Shown piece after piece: positions 1 to 8,460 of a stretch of 9,135 nucleotides of DNA. Both the position numbers and the translations under genes were made by a program. Source of the stretch: Gemmatimonadota bacterium (GTDB lineage: Bacteria; Gemmatimonadota; Gemmatimonadetes; Gemmatimonadales; GWC2-71-9); the NCBI GenBank assembly GCA_017889745.1, contig JAGGAG010000132.1:1-9135 (forward strand), written 5' to 3'. Each line of letters begins with the position of its first letter. Within the stretch, counting starts at the first letter, position 1. The notes under the pieces were generated by a model. That model was given only the letters and a program-made list of their open reading frames with translations, did not search any database and was not told where the DNA came from.

Positions 1-1277
1 GCGGCCGCGAGCACGATGGGCCCGGTGGCCGCAAGGAAGAGCGCCATCTGCCACGTGAGCCAGAGCCCGAGCGACGCACCCTCCGCTGGGGGCGTGATCC
101 CGGTGCTCAGTGCGCTGATGGCGAACGGTATCGCGAGGAACAGCCCGATCCCGCTAAGCACGCTCCACCAACGTCGGGGGAGGCGGTGGCGCCACAGCCA
201 CACAGCACCCATGGTGAACAGCGCGCCGCCGAGCCCGAGCGTGCCGGCCGAGTTCGTGAGCGGCACGAGGGGAGTGATCAGGTAGGACGCGGGAGAGAAC
301 AGGTTGCCGGCGCCAAGCAGCGAGCCCACCGGTGCATGCACTGAGAGCCAGACGGCGATCACTGCCAGCATCCAGCGCCCCGCGGACCCCTGCTCCACCA
401 GCAGGCCCATGGCCAGGACCAGCAACAGAACGATCGCAGCCGCGCGCCCGCCCCGGGACACCTCGAGCGCGCGAGCGTCGGCCTGCTGCGGCGGGAGCGG
501 TTGTGCACTGAAGAGGCAGCGGCGGCCGGCCGTGGTCGGCTCGCAGTAGTCGAAGACGTCGCGGTTGTCGGGCGCGCTGTCGGTGGGGTAGACGGCGAGC
601 GCCACATCGGTGCTGGCGCGGAACCGCTCCGCCAGGCTGCCGGAACGGTCGGGCACTGCCGGATGCGCCCAGACCAGCACGTTGGCAACCGCCACCCGCG
701 CGCGGCCGGAGTGGCGGCGACTCTCGAGCGTCACGTAGTATTGGCTGCTCGCCGAGGCGATCGAGTCCCCGTCCGCGCGTGGCGGCAGGCGATGACTGCC
801 GGCCCACGCCCAGGGTGTGCCGTCCGCCTCGAGGATGGCGATGCCCGATTCGAGGCGCTGGGAGCGAGTCGCCTGCGCCAGGACCCGGAAGGCGTCATCG
901 CGGTCGCCCCGGGCCGCCGCGGCGCCCACGTCAGCCAGTTGCTGGGTGAGCTGGAACGCGGAGCGCAGGTCGCCGCCCAAGCGGTCGCCGGCGGCCTTGA
1001 CCAGTGCCTCGCGCTCGCCGCGCTCGCCCTCCCAGCCCCGGTCGATGCGGTCAAGACTGCGCTGCGTGAGCGGAATGACGAGGGCGAGCAGTGCCAGCGA
1101 CACCACCAGGGCGCGCCGCGCCCAGTCGCGGGCGGGAAGCAGCAGGATGATCGTACCGAGTGCGCCGATCCCCGCCGCCCACGCCCAGGGCCGCTCGAAG
1201 GCATGGAGCCACTCGGTGCCACACAGCACCGTGGCACCGAGGGCAAACCTCCACCAGCGAACTGGATGACCGATCAC
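1..1277 (-). CDS. Multi-pass membrane protein with large extracytoplasmic domain, probable N-terminal half of a membrane sensor (partial)
   Basis: An uninterrupted minus-strand frame runs from GTG at 1277 off the left edge: 425 codons, no stop, C-terminus missing. Hydrophobic segments lie at about residues 11-21 (weak), 33-48 and 56-70. A soluble stretch of about 200 residues (71-276) follows, containing SGIAILEADGTPWAWAG near 144-160 and a Cys pair at 245 and 254. Then come about five more membrane segments, near 279-295, 302-321, 345-362, 371-390 and 404-425. Charged residues between segments (WLWRHRLPRRW, 360-370) fit inside-positive loops. This layout suits a membrane sensor whose signalling domain, perhaps a histidine kinase, would lie beyond the edge; that part is inference, because no kinase motif is inside the window. 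AGGGTGG a few bases upstream of the GTG is a weak ribosome site. No in-frame start was seen in the roughly 40 bp upstream. Reality of the gene is well supported by length and hydrophobic pattern; function is uncertain. Confidence 0.75.
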   Translation of the reverse strand, partial: MIGHPVRWWRFALGATVLCGTEWLHAFERPWAWAAGIGALGTIILLLPARDWARRALVVSLALLALVIPLTQRSLDRIDRGWEGERGEREALVKAAGDRLGGDLRSAFQLTQQLADVGAAAARGDRDDAFRVLAQATRSQRLESGIAILEADGTPWAWAGSHRLPPRADGDSIASASSQYYVTLESRRHSGRARVAVANVLVWAHPAVPDRSGSLAERFRASTDVALAVYPTDSAPDNRDVFDYCEPTTAGRRCLFSAQPLPPQQADARALEVSRGGRAAAIVLLLVLAMGLLVEQGSAGRWMLAVIAVWLSVHAPVGSLLGAGNLFSPASYLITPLVPLTNSAGTLGLGGALFTMGAVWLWRHRLPRRWWSVLSGIGLFLAIPFAISALSTGITPPAEGASLGLWLTWQMALFLAATGPIVLAA

Positions 1278-2390
1278 GGACCACCCTGGCGGTTGAAGGA
1301 CCTGACGCCCGATGCGGCGCGCGTGCTGCTGCGGAAGCAGCCGACGCTCATCGTGCCGGTTGGCGGCATCGCCGCGCTGGGCGCCCACCTGCCGCTCGGC
1401 TCGGACAGCATCGTGGTCGACCGGATCGCCGACGATGTCTCCGCGGCACGGCGCCTGGTGCGCGCACCGGTGCTCGAGTACAGCGTGTACCCGGCGCCCC
1501 ACGCGCAGGACGGCGGTGTTGCGCTCCGGCGCAAGACGCTGCACCGGATCATGAACGAACTTATCGACTCGTGGGAGGACGGTGCAGGGATACGGCAGTT
1601 CATCGTCCTCACGGTCGTCTCGAGCGATGCCCAGCTGGAGGCCCTCAGCACCGTGCGCACGGAGCACGCGCAATTGACCACGTACGACATCCTGGGCCTC
1701 GACCACGGACCGGACCTGCTCACCACGGACGCGCTCGAGCGCGCCGGCGAGCTCGCCACCTCGCTGCTGCTGCACATCGCGCCCCATCTCGTGAAAGGCG
1801 ACGCCGCGCAGCCCGCGCCATCAGCCAGCGGCGACGCCTTCATGCGGGGAGCGCGCCGTGCCTCCCCGGAACGCGCCAGTGACCTGTATCACTCCGTTCT
1901 GGTCCGCCTCGAGTTCGAGGGCAAGTTTCCCGCGAGCCAGGAGACCCTGCGCGGTACGCTGACCCGTGGCACCGACGGCGCGCTCGACCAGCTGCAGCTG
2001 GAGGTGCGCCACGGTGGCGCCACCGAAACCTTCCGCGCGGCCCAGCGTGGCAACCGCATCATCGTCACGCTCAGCAGCGCCCAGGGTTCGCGCGGCGGCA
2101 AGGAAATGCCCGGCGGCCCCGGCGTCATCCTGCTCGACGAGCAACTCCAGGCGCTGCTGCTGCTGGTCGCCGACCTGGCCACCACCGGGGGGACACATGT
2201 CACCGCGGTGTACCCGCGCTCCGGACAGCGTGCCAACATCACCGCGCGCCGCGTCGAGGGTGGCCCGCGCGGTGCCGTGGTCGAACTCACCGGCGACCTC
2301 ACCGGTCGCATGCAACTGGACGCCAATGGCCGGGTCGACCGGATGGACCTGCCCCAGTCCGGGATAATTGTTACCAGGTTGCCCGCGTAG
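1266..2390 (+). CDS. Creatininase-fold-like protein with degenerate metal site, fused to an unrecognised C-terminal domain
   Basis: 374 residues from ATG 1266. Residues about 17-178 follow the creatininase (creatinine amidohydrolase) family pattern: TLIVPVGGIAALGAHLPLGSD (27-47) matches the family's PVGSTEQHGPHLPLGTD region, IRQFIVLTVVSSD (109-121) sits where the family has the NGHGGN strand-loop, and AGELATSLLLHIAPHLV (160-176) matches the late AGE-ETS-L segment. The expected metal ligands are mostly gone. Glu and His of EQHG are Ala36 and Leu38, and the His of NGHGGN is Val118. Asp47 is kept. Amidohydrolase activity is therefore unlikely. Residues 180-204 are a linker. Residues 205-374 form a beta-rich domain (HVTAVYPRSGQRANITARRV, 311-330) that I do not recognise. 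No clear Shine-Dalgarno precedes ATG 1266; TTG 1293 is an alternative start. The same frame stays open upstream to 501, but that part is antisense to the neighbouring membrane gene. The gene ends 28 bp before a hairpin. Fold call moderate, role unknown. Confidence 0.8.
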   Translation: MTDHGPPWRLKDLTPDAARVLLRKQPTLIVPVGGIAALGAHLPLGSDSIVVDRIADDVSAARRLVRAPVLEYSVYPAPHAQDGGVALRRKTLHRIMNELIDSWEDGAGIRQFIVLTVVSSDAQLEALSTVRTEHAQLTTYDILGLDHGPDLLTTDALERAGELATSLLLHIAPHLVKGDAAQPAPSASGDAFMRGARRASPERASDLYHSVLVRLEFEGKFPASQETLRGTLTRGTDGALDQLQLEVRHGGATETFRAAQRGNRIIVTLSSAQGSRGGKEMPGGPGVILLDEQLQALLLLVADLATTGGTHVTAVYPRSGQRANITARRVEGGPRGAVVELTGDLTGRMQLDANGRVDRMDLPQSGIIVTRLPA

Positions 2391-2418
2391 CCTTTCCGGC
2401 GAAACCTCCTAAGTTGTT

Positions 2419-2459
2419 GTCCGTACATCCGGTACACCGGATGTACGGACTTTTCGTTT
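2419..2459 (+). terminator. Perfect 15-bp inverted repeat with T-rich tail, likely intrinsic terminator (or operator)
   Basis: GTCCGTACATCCGGT (2419-2433) and its exact reverse complement ACCGGATGTACGGAC (2436-2450) are separated by two bases. As RNA this gives a stem of about 14 bp with a TACA loop, followed by TTTTCGTTT (2451-2459). It starts 28 bp after the stop of the creatininase-like gene and about 100 bp before the efflux operon, so termination between the two units is the simplest reading. The near-absence of a loop and the full symmetry also suit a binding site for a dimeric repressor of the downstream operon. No regulator gene is in view to favour this. Confidence 0.6.
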
Positions 2460-2476
2460 CACGTGCTGTCTCAGAT

Positions 2477-2503
2477 TGAAACCAAGTCCATTGCCCCGCC
2501 GTA
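2477..2503 (+). promoter_or_regulatory. Candidate ECF-sigma-type promoter of the efflux operon
   Basis: TGAAAC (2477-2482) and CGTA (2500-2503) are separated by 17 bp. This matches the general -35/-10 pattern of several extracytoplasmic-function sigma factors (for example Bacillus SigW: TGAAAC, 16-17 bp, CGTA). Transcription starting just downstream would give a leader of roughly 40 nt before the first operon ATG at 2553. No convincing housekeeping -35/-10 pair was found in the gap. Short motifs of this kind also occur by chance, so the call is tentative. If real, it would link the pump to envelope stress. Confidence 0.3.
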
Positions 2504-2552
2504 AGTGGGGCCATCTGCAGCACTTCGACGAAATTGAACGGAAGGAAGCGAC

Positions 2553-3905
2553 ATGTCCCGGTGGCATTTTCTTGCCTTGGCCGTGCTGGCCGCCGCGCCA
2601 CTCGAGGCGCAGGATACGACGATGATCGCCAAGCCGCGGATCACGGCGACCCTCGCTCTCGGCGATGCAGTCGATCAGGCGCGGCAGAACAGTCCGGATT
2701 ACCGGATTGCGCAGAACCAGGTGGCACCAGCCAAGGCCGGCGTGAAGAACGCTTACGGACAATTCATCCCGTTCGTCTCGTCGGGCGCGGGCGTGAACTG
2801 GAGCGGGAGCAGCGACGTACTCGTAGCCGGACGGCCGGTGCCCACCGGGTCTCTGGTGGGGTCCTCGTACGACCTTGGGTTCAACTGGCAACTGAGCGGC
2901 GCCACGTTCTTCGGCACGTCGCAGGCGAAGGCGAACGCGCGGGCCGTCGACGCCGACCTCAGCGCATCCCGCATCGCCATCGATGCCGATGTCGTCACGC
3001 AGTACCTCAACGGCATGCAGGCGGCCGCCACCGCGGACGTGGCGCGGCAGCAGGTCCGGCGGAACAGCGACTTCCTGGTTCTGACCACGGCGCGCAACCG
3101 CGTCGGCCAGGCGTCCATGTACGACGTGCGCCAGGCTGAGGTCGCCTTCAATACATCAGAAGTCGACTTGCTGCGTTCGCTGCAGATCGAATCGGACGCC
3201 AAGATCGAGCTGTTCCGCCGCATGGGCGTCGCCCCACCGGCACCGGTGCAGGAGGTGGCGTTGAGCGACTCGTTCCCTGTGAGGGAGCCGAACTACGACC
3301 TCGAGGCCCTGCTCGCCGAGGCACGGGCCAATCAGCCCAGGATCAAGGCGCTCGAGGCCAGAGAAGAAGCCGCGAAGGCGGTAATCAAGTCGGCAAAGTC
3401 GGCATTCTTCCCGACGTTGTCGGTCAGCGGCGGCGTCTCGGGATACACGAGCCAGTTTTCGACCGACACCGCCACGCCGTTCCCGTTCGACTTCACCAAC
3501 AACCCGTTTGCCGGCAACGTCAGGCTCACGCTGCCGATCTTCCAGGGATTCAACCGGACCACGCGTGTGACGCAGGCCCGGGCGGACCAGATGGATGCGG
3601 CTGAGCGGCTCCGCGCCATCGACCTGCAGATCCGGGCCGACGTGACCAGCCGCCTGCTCGCGGTCAACACGACCTGGCGGACCCTGGCCATCCAGGACCG
3701 GAGTCGAACCGCGGCTGCGGAGCAGCTCAAGCTCGCGCAGGAGCGCTACCGGCTGGGCAGCGGCACCGTGCTCGAGCTGTCCGATGCACTGAACGCGGTC
3801 ACGCGCGCCGACGCGGCCTATATCAACGCGGTCTACGACAACCACCGGGCACTGGTCGGGCTCTACGCGAGCATCGGCCGGGACTACACCAACGCAAGGA
3901 ATTGA
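2553..3905 (+). CDS. TolC/OEP-family outer-membrane efflux channel protein
   Basis: 450 residues, a normal length for outer membrane efflux proteins (OEP family, two OEP repeats). The start at ATG 2553 is supported by GGAAGGAAG at 2540-2548. A signal peptide is visible: WHFLALAVLAAAPLEA with a likely cut after Ala19. The first repeat spans about 33-225, starting with TATLALGDAVDQARQNSPDY. The second spans about 248-440, with AFFPTLSVSGG (284-294), LPIFQGFNRTTRVTQARADQ (327-346) and ERYRLGSGTVLELSDAL (397-413), all typical of the family's strands and coiled-coil helices. By family knowledge it trimerises into an outer-membrane beta-barrel with a periplasmic alpha-tunnel that docks onto the adaptor encoded 2 bp downstream. 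It is the first gene of the operon, so this pump appears to have its own dedicated channel. Substrate unknown. Confidence 0.93.
   Translation: MSRWHFLALAVLAAAPLEAQDTTMIAKPRITATLALGDAVDQARQNSPDYRIAQNQVAPAKAGVKNAYGQFIPFVSSGAGVNWSGSSDVLVAGRPVPTGSLVGSSYDLGFNWQLSGATFFGTSQAKANARAVDADLSASRIAIDADVVTQYLNGMQAAATADVARQQVRRNSDFLVLTTARNRVGQASMYDVRQAEVAFNTSEVDLLRSLQIESDAKIELFRRMGVAPPAPVQEVALSDSFPVREPNYDLEALLAEARANQPRIKALEAREEAAKAVIKSAKSAFFPTLSVSGGVSGYTSQFSTDTATPFPFDFTNNPFAGNVRLTLPIFQGFNRTTRVTQARADQMDAAERLRAIDLQIRADVTSRLLAVNTTWRTLAIQDRSRTAAAEQLKLAQERYRLGSGTVLELSDALNAVTRADAAYINAVYDNHRALVGLYASIGRDYTNARN
3896..3900 (+). promoter_or_regulatory. Ribosome binding site that fixes the adaptor start
   Basis: AAGGA lies inside the last codons of the channel gene, 7 bp before ATG 3908. 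An in-frame TTG at 3902 would leave only 1 bp of spacing, so ATG 3908 is the better start for the adaptor. Confidence 0.65.
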
Positions 3906-3907
3906 GC

Positions 3908-5244
3908 ATGTCACGTGGCATGAAGATCGGTATCGCGGTGGCAGTCCTGGCCGCCCTGGGCGCGGGAGGGGTGTACGTCTCCAAGCAGCGCGAGAAGAAC
4001 AAGGCGACCGAGGTGCGCATGGAGCCGGTGAGCCGCAGGGACCTCGTGGCCGCCGTCACCGCGAGCGGGAAGATCGAAGCCGAGACCAAGGTGGACATCA
4101 GCGCCGACGTCACCGGCCGCATCCTCAAGATCGCGGTCAAGGAAGGCGACCTGGTCACCAAGGGCCAGTTCCTGATCCAGATCGACCCGGCCCAGTTCGA
4201 GGGCGCAGTGAACCGGAGCCAGGCGCTGCTGGCCTCGAGCCAGGCGTCGCTGATCCAGGCCCAGGCCAACCGCGACCAGAGCAAGCGGCAACTGGACCGT
4301 GCGCGCGACCTGCAGACGTCGAACCCGAACCTGATCTCCGCCGAGACGGTGGAGCAGGCGCAGCAGTCGTTCGACGTCGCGACGGCCATCTACCAGACCA
4401 ACCAGGCCCAGGTGGCGCAGGCCCGTGCCGCCCTCAAGGAGGCGCAGGACAACCTCGCGCGCACCCGGCTCTTCGCGCCGATCGCCGGCCGGGTTACGCG
4501 GCTGGCGGTGGAAGAGGGCGAGGTAGCCGTGCCTGGCACCTTCTCCAAGGAGACCGGCCTCCTCATGACGATCGCCGACATGTCGACAATCATCGCCAAG
4601 GTGCAGGTGGATGAGACCGACGTCGTCCGCGTGAGCCTGGGCGATTCGGTGCAGGTGACGATCGACGCCTTCCCCGACACGACCTTCGTGGGACGGGTCA
4701 CGAAGATCAGCAACAGCGCCAAGCTCACCGCCGGGATGACGTCGGGCCAGGGCGGCAACAACGACCGGGCGGTGGATTTCGACGTCGAGATCACGCTTTC
4801 GGCTCCGCCCCGGGACGTGCGGCCCGACCTGAGCTGCACCGCGCGCGTCGTCACCGACACGCGGGACAACGTGCTGTCCATCCCGATCATCGCCCTGACG
4901 GTGCGGGAGCACGAGGCGGTCCCGAACGAGGGCAGCGCCGCCGCGGGGGAGGCGAAGGCCACCCCTGCCGCCGCGGGCAAGAGCGTGGCGGCCGGCCCCG
5001 ACAGTGGCAAGGGTGGCAAGCCCAAGAAGGAGCGCGAGGGCGTCTTCGTGGTGCGTGACGGGATCGCCACGTTCCGGCCGGTCAAGGTGGGCATCGCCGG
5101 CGACGAATACTTCGAGGTACTCGACGGCCTGCGCGCGGACGAGGTCATCGTGGCCGGCACCTACCAGGCCATCCGCGACCTCAAGGACGGGGCGAAGGTC
5201 AAGGAAGCGAAGGCCCCCGACACGAAGAAGGAGGCGAAGCGCTC

Positions 5245-5248
<4 letters not shown>
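3908..5248 (+). CDS. HlyD/MacA-type periplasmic adaptor (membrane fusion protein)
   Basis: 446 residues. One N-terminal membrane anchor (KIGIAVAVLAALGAGGVYV, 6-24), without a lipoprotein Cys. A barrel-sandwich (lipoyl-like) half follows at about 62-95 (VDISADVTGRILKIAVKEGD, 62-81). A helical hairpin spans about 96-185, rich in Gln, Ala and Arg. The second lipoyl half is at 186-222 (LFAPIAGRVTRLAVEEGEV, 188-206), a beta-barrel at about 225-335, and a membrane-proximal domain at about 378-432. An Ala/Gly/Lys-rich low-complexity insert (about 338-376) separates the last two, and the tail is Lys-rich. By family knowledge it bridges the inner-membrane ABC permease and the OEP channel, and the helical hairpin contacts the channel tip. 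The gene starts 2 bp after the channel stop and its stop overlaps the ATPase start by 4 bp (ATGA). It is MacA-like in order and partners; I do not assign the macA symbol because the substrate and orthology are unproven. Confidence 0.92.
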
Positions 5249-5945
<697 letters not shown>

Positions 5946-5946
<1 letters not shown>

Positions 5947-7187
5947 TGCCCTGGCTCGAAGCGGTGCGCCTGGCGCTGAAGACGATCCGCGCGCAGAAGC
6001 TCAAGAGCTTCTTCTCGCTGATCGGCGTGTTGATCGGGGTCACGTTCCTGATCGCGGTCGTGTCCATCGTCACGGGCATGAACAACTACATGGAAGACAA
6101 GTTCGCCAACGCCCTGATCGGCCTGAACACGTTCCAGCTGCGCCAGCGTCCCAACTTCACCAGCGGCAACGTCACCGACGACATGTGGCGTGAGTGGTCG
6201 CGCCGGCCGCGCATCAGCTACGATGACGCCGCGTACATCAAGGCGCACGTGAAGACACCCGTGGTCTACGCGAACTTCTGCTCCGACCGCGCGACGGTGA
6301 ACTACAACGGCAAGGCCGCGAAGGACATCGAGCTGGTGGGCACGGAGCCGACCTACTTCGACATCAAGAACTACAAGCTGACCGCGGGGCGGCCGTTCGC
6401 CGCCCAGGAGATGCAGCTCGGCCTCCCGGTCCTGGTCATCGGCAGCGAGGTCGCCGAGAAGCTGCTCAAGGGCGTCGACCCGATCGGCAAGGAAGTCACG
6501 ATGTACGGGCTGCCCTATCGCGTCATCGGCGTGGTGGAGCGCCAGGGCACGCTGTTCGGGCTCTCGCTCGACAAGTTCGTGATCATGCCCTTCACCGCCC
6601 CGGCACGCCGGTGGATCTGCCCGATCAACATCCTCGATCACCTGATCATCCAGGCCAGCGGCCCGGGCACGATGACGATCGCCATGGGCGAGGTGGAGGC
6701 GAGCATGCGCACGCGCCGACACCTCAAGCCGGGGCAGGAGAACAACTTCTTCCTCCAGACCTCCGAGGCGGCCCTCGAGGGCTGGGAGAAGATCTCGAAG
6801 ATCCTGATCACCGCGCTTCCACTGCTCGTGTCCATTTCGCTGATTGTCGGCGGCATCGTGATCATGAACATCATGCTCATGTCGGTCTCCGAGCGCACCC
6901 GGGAGATCGGCATCCGGAAGGCGCTCGGCGCGCGTCGCCGGGACGTGCTGGCGCAGTTCGTGGTGGAATCCGCCACGCTCTCCACCGTGGGGGCGGCGAT
7001 GGGCATTGCCCTCGGCATCGCCCTCGCCTTCGTGGTGCGCGCGGTCACCCCGCTCCCCGCGGCCGTGGCCCCGTGGTCCATCGTCCTCGGCGTGGTGGTT
7101 GGTGTGCTGGTCGGCATGGTGGCCGGGATCTACCCGGCCAACCGCGCCGCCAAGCTGGACCCGATCGTGGCCCTCCGGGCCGAGTGA
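5946..7187 (+). CDS. MacB/FtsX-type ABC permease, first of three
   Basis: 413 residues with the four-helix MacB/LolC topology. TM1 is at about 21-43 and a periplasmic MacB-PCD-like domain at about 44-285. TM2 is at 286-312, TM3 at 341-366 and TM4 at 373-396. Family signatures are SERTREIGIRKALGARRRDV (314-333) after TM2 and IYPANRAAKLDPIVALR (395-411) at the C-terminus. The periplasmic domain carries PVLVIGSEVAEKLL (161-174) and DPIGKEV (178-184), the usual second-lobe motifs. Family knowledge: such permeases do not transport through the bilayer but transmit ATP-driven motion to the periplasm, pushing substrate through adaptor and channel. ATG overlaps the ATPase stop by one base, which implies translational coupling. 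It resembles the third permease more closely than the second in the N-terminal region. Substrate unknown. Confidence 0.93.
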
Positions 7188-7194
7188 GGCGGCG

Positions 7195-8439
7195 ATGAAT
7201 GTCGCGCGTGCGCTGGAGGGCGTCGGCATCGCCCTCGACTCCATCCGGTCCAACAAGGTGCGGGCCGGACTCACGATCCTGGGCGTCGCCATCGGCGTCA
7301 TGGTGGTGATCGCGATGGCCTCGGCCATCACCGGCGTCAACCGCAGCATCACGGCGATGCTCGAATCCGCCGGGCCAAAGACCTTCTTCGTCCAGCGGTT
7401 CTTCCAGGGCGGCCTCAACATCAGCGACGGCTCGGACGAGCTGTCGCCGTGGCGGAAGAACCCCTGGATCACGGTGGAGGATGCGGAACTGGTGCACCAG
7501 CTGCCCCTGGTGCAGGACGTGTCCGTGAGCGAAGGCACCGAAGGGCCGGTCAGCTACGAAGACATCAGCCTGAAGGGCGTCCTGATCGCCGGGTTCGGGC
7601 CCAGCTGGGTGCTGGTGACTGGCGGCGAGATCGTGTCGGGCCGGACGTTCACCTCGGCGGAGTACGCCGCCGGTGCACATGTGGCCGTCGTCAACGACAA
7701 GCTGGCGGAAAGCCTGTTCCCGCGCGGGGTCGACCCGGTGGGCAAGCGCATCAGGGTGTTCGGCCAGCCGTTCACCATCGTCGGCGTGCACGTCGAGGCG
7801 GCATCGCTGTTCGGCGGCGGCGACCAGGTGCGCATGGCCATGCCCCACACGACGTTCGTGAAGGTGGCCGACTACCGGAAGGGGTGGATGGACTTCTCGG
7901 TCCTCCCGGTCGCCAGCGCCACCAGCCTCGAGGCTCAGGAGGAGGTCATTTCCGCACTGCGCGCGAAGCGCGGGCTCAAGCCGATGCAGGAGAACAATTT
8001 TGCGGTGCTGTCGCAGGACAAGATCCTTGACTCGTTCAACAACATCACCGCCGGCTTCTTCGCCGTCATGGTGGCGCTGTCCGGCGTCGGGCTCATGGTC
8101 GGCGGCGTCGGGGTCGTGGCCATCATGATGATCTCCGTGACGGAGCGAACCCGGGAAATCGGCGTACGCAAGGCGCTCGGTGCCACCAAGCGCGAGATCA
8201 TGTTCCAGTTCCTGGTCGAGGCGGCCACGCTGACCGTGGTGGGCGGAACGATCGGGCTCGCGCTGGGCGCCCTCATTGCGGTCGCGATCCGGTCCAACAC
8301 CACGATCCCGGCCAGCGTGCCCCTCTGGTCCGTGGTGGTGTCGCTTGCAGCCTCGGTGGTGACGGGGGTGCTCTTCGGCCTCTACCCCGCCTTCCGGGCG
8401 GCACGCCTGGACCCGGTGGAGGCGCTGCGCTTCGAGTAA
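7195..8439 (+). CDS. MacB/FtsX-type ABC permease, second of three
   Basis: 414 residues from ATG 7195, with GAGG (7186-7189) as ribosome site and a 7-bp gap after the first permease. TM1 is at about 22-45, the periplasmic domain at 46-282, TM2 at 283-313 (Gly-rich, SGVGLMVGGVGVVAIMMI, 296-313), TM3 at 341-365 and TM4 at 375-398. Signatures are VTERTREIGVRKALGATKRE (315-334) and LYPAFRAARLDPVEALRFE (396-414). It shares the GLKPMQENNF-type stretch just before TM2 with the first permease (LKPGQENNF there). The same frame is open upstream to 7006, but that is out of frame within the first permease and should not be used. It starts MNVARALEGVGIALDSIRSN, unlike the MP(W/F)LE start of the other two. 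Probably a subunit of a heteromeric permease pair, or a second transporter sharing the ATPase. Confidence 0.93.
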   Translation: MNVARALEGVGIALDSIRSNKVRAGLTILGVAIGVMVVIAMASAITGVNRSITAMLESAGPKTFFVQRFFQGGLNISDGSDELSPWRKNPWITVEDAELVHQLPLVQDVSVSEGTEGPVSYEDISLKGVLIAGFGPSWVLVTGGEIVSGRTFTSAEYAAGAHVAVVNDKLAESLFPRGVDPVGKRIRVFGQPFTIVGVHVEAASLFGGGDQVRMAMPHTTFVKVADYRKGWMDFSVLPVASATSLEAQEEVISALRAKRGLKPMQENNFAVLSQDKILDSFNNITAGFFAVMVALSGVGLMVGGVGVVAIMMISVTERTREIGVRKALGATKREIMFQFLVEAATLTVVGGTIGLALGALIAVAIRSNTTIPASVPLWSVVVSLAASVVTGVLFGLYPAFRAARLDPVEALRFE

Positions 8440-8460
8440 GCCAGGCGGCCGGCAGTCTGG

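Noticed and set aside
154..807. Arg/Gly-rich minus-strand frame of 217 codons
   Set aside because: Out-of-frame shadow of the membrane-protein gene, with composition typical of a wrong frame in high-GC DNA.
501..1265. Plus-strand open frame continuous with the creatininase-like gene
   Set aside because: It is antisense to the membrane-protein gene, its translation lacks domain character, and the recognisable fold begins only after ATG 1266.
1051..1284. Minus-strand frame from GTG at 1284 (77 codons)
   Set aside because: It stops early and has no membrane pattern; the frame from GTG 1277 stays open to the window edge and shows clear hydrophobic segments.
2493..2511. Small GCCCC/GGGGC inverted repeat
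   Set aside because: Five base pairs around a 9-nt loop is expected by chance at this GC content and it overlaps the candidate -10.
3902..3907. TTG start two codons upstream for the adaptor
   Set aside because: It leaves 1 bp from the AAGGA site and lies within the channel stop; ATG 3908 has proper spacing.
7006..7194. Extended N-terminus for the second permease
   Set aside because: It lies wholly within the first permease in another frame; ATG 7195 has a ribosome site and gives the normal length.
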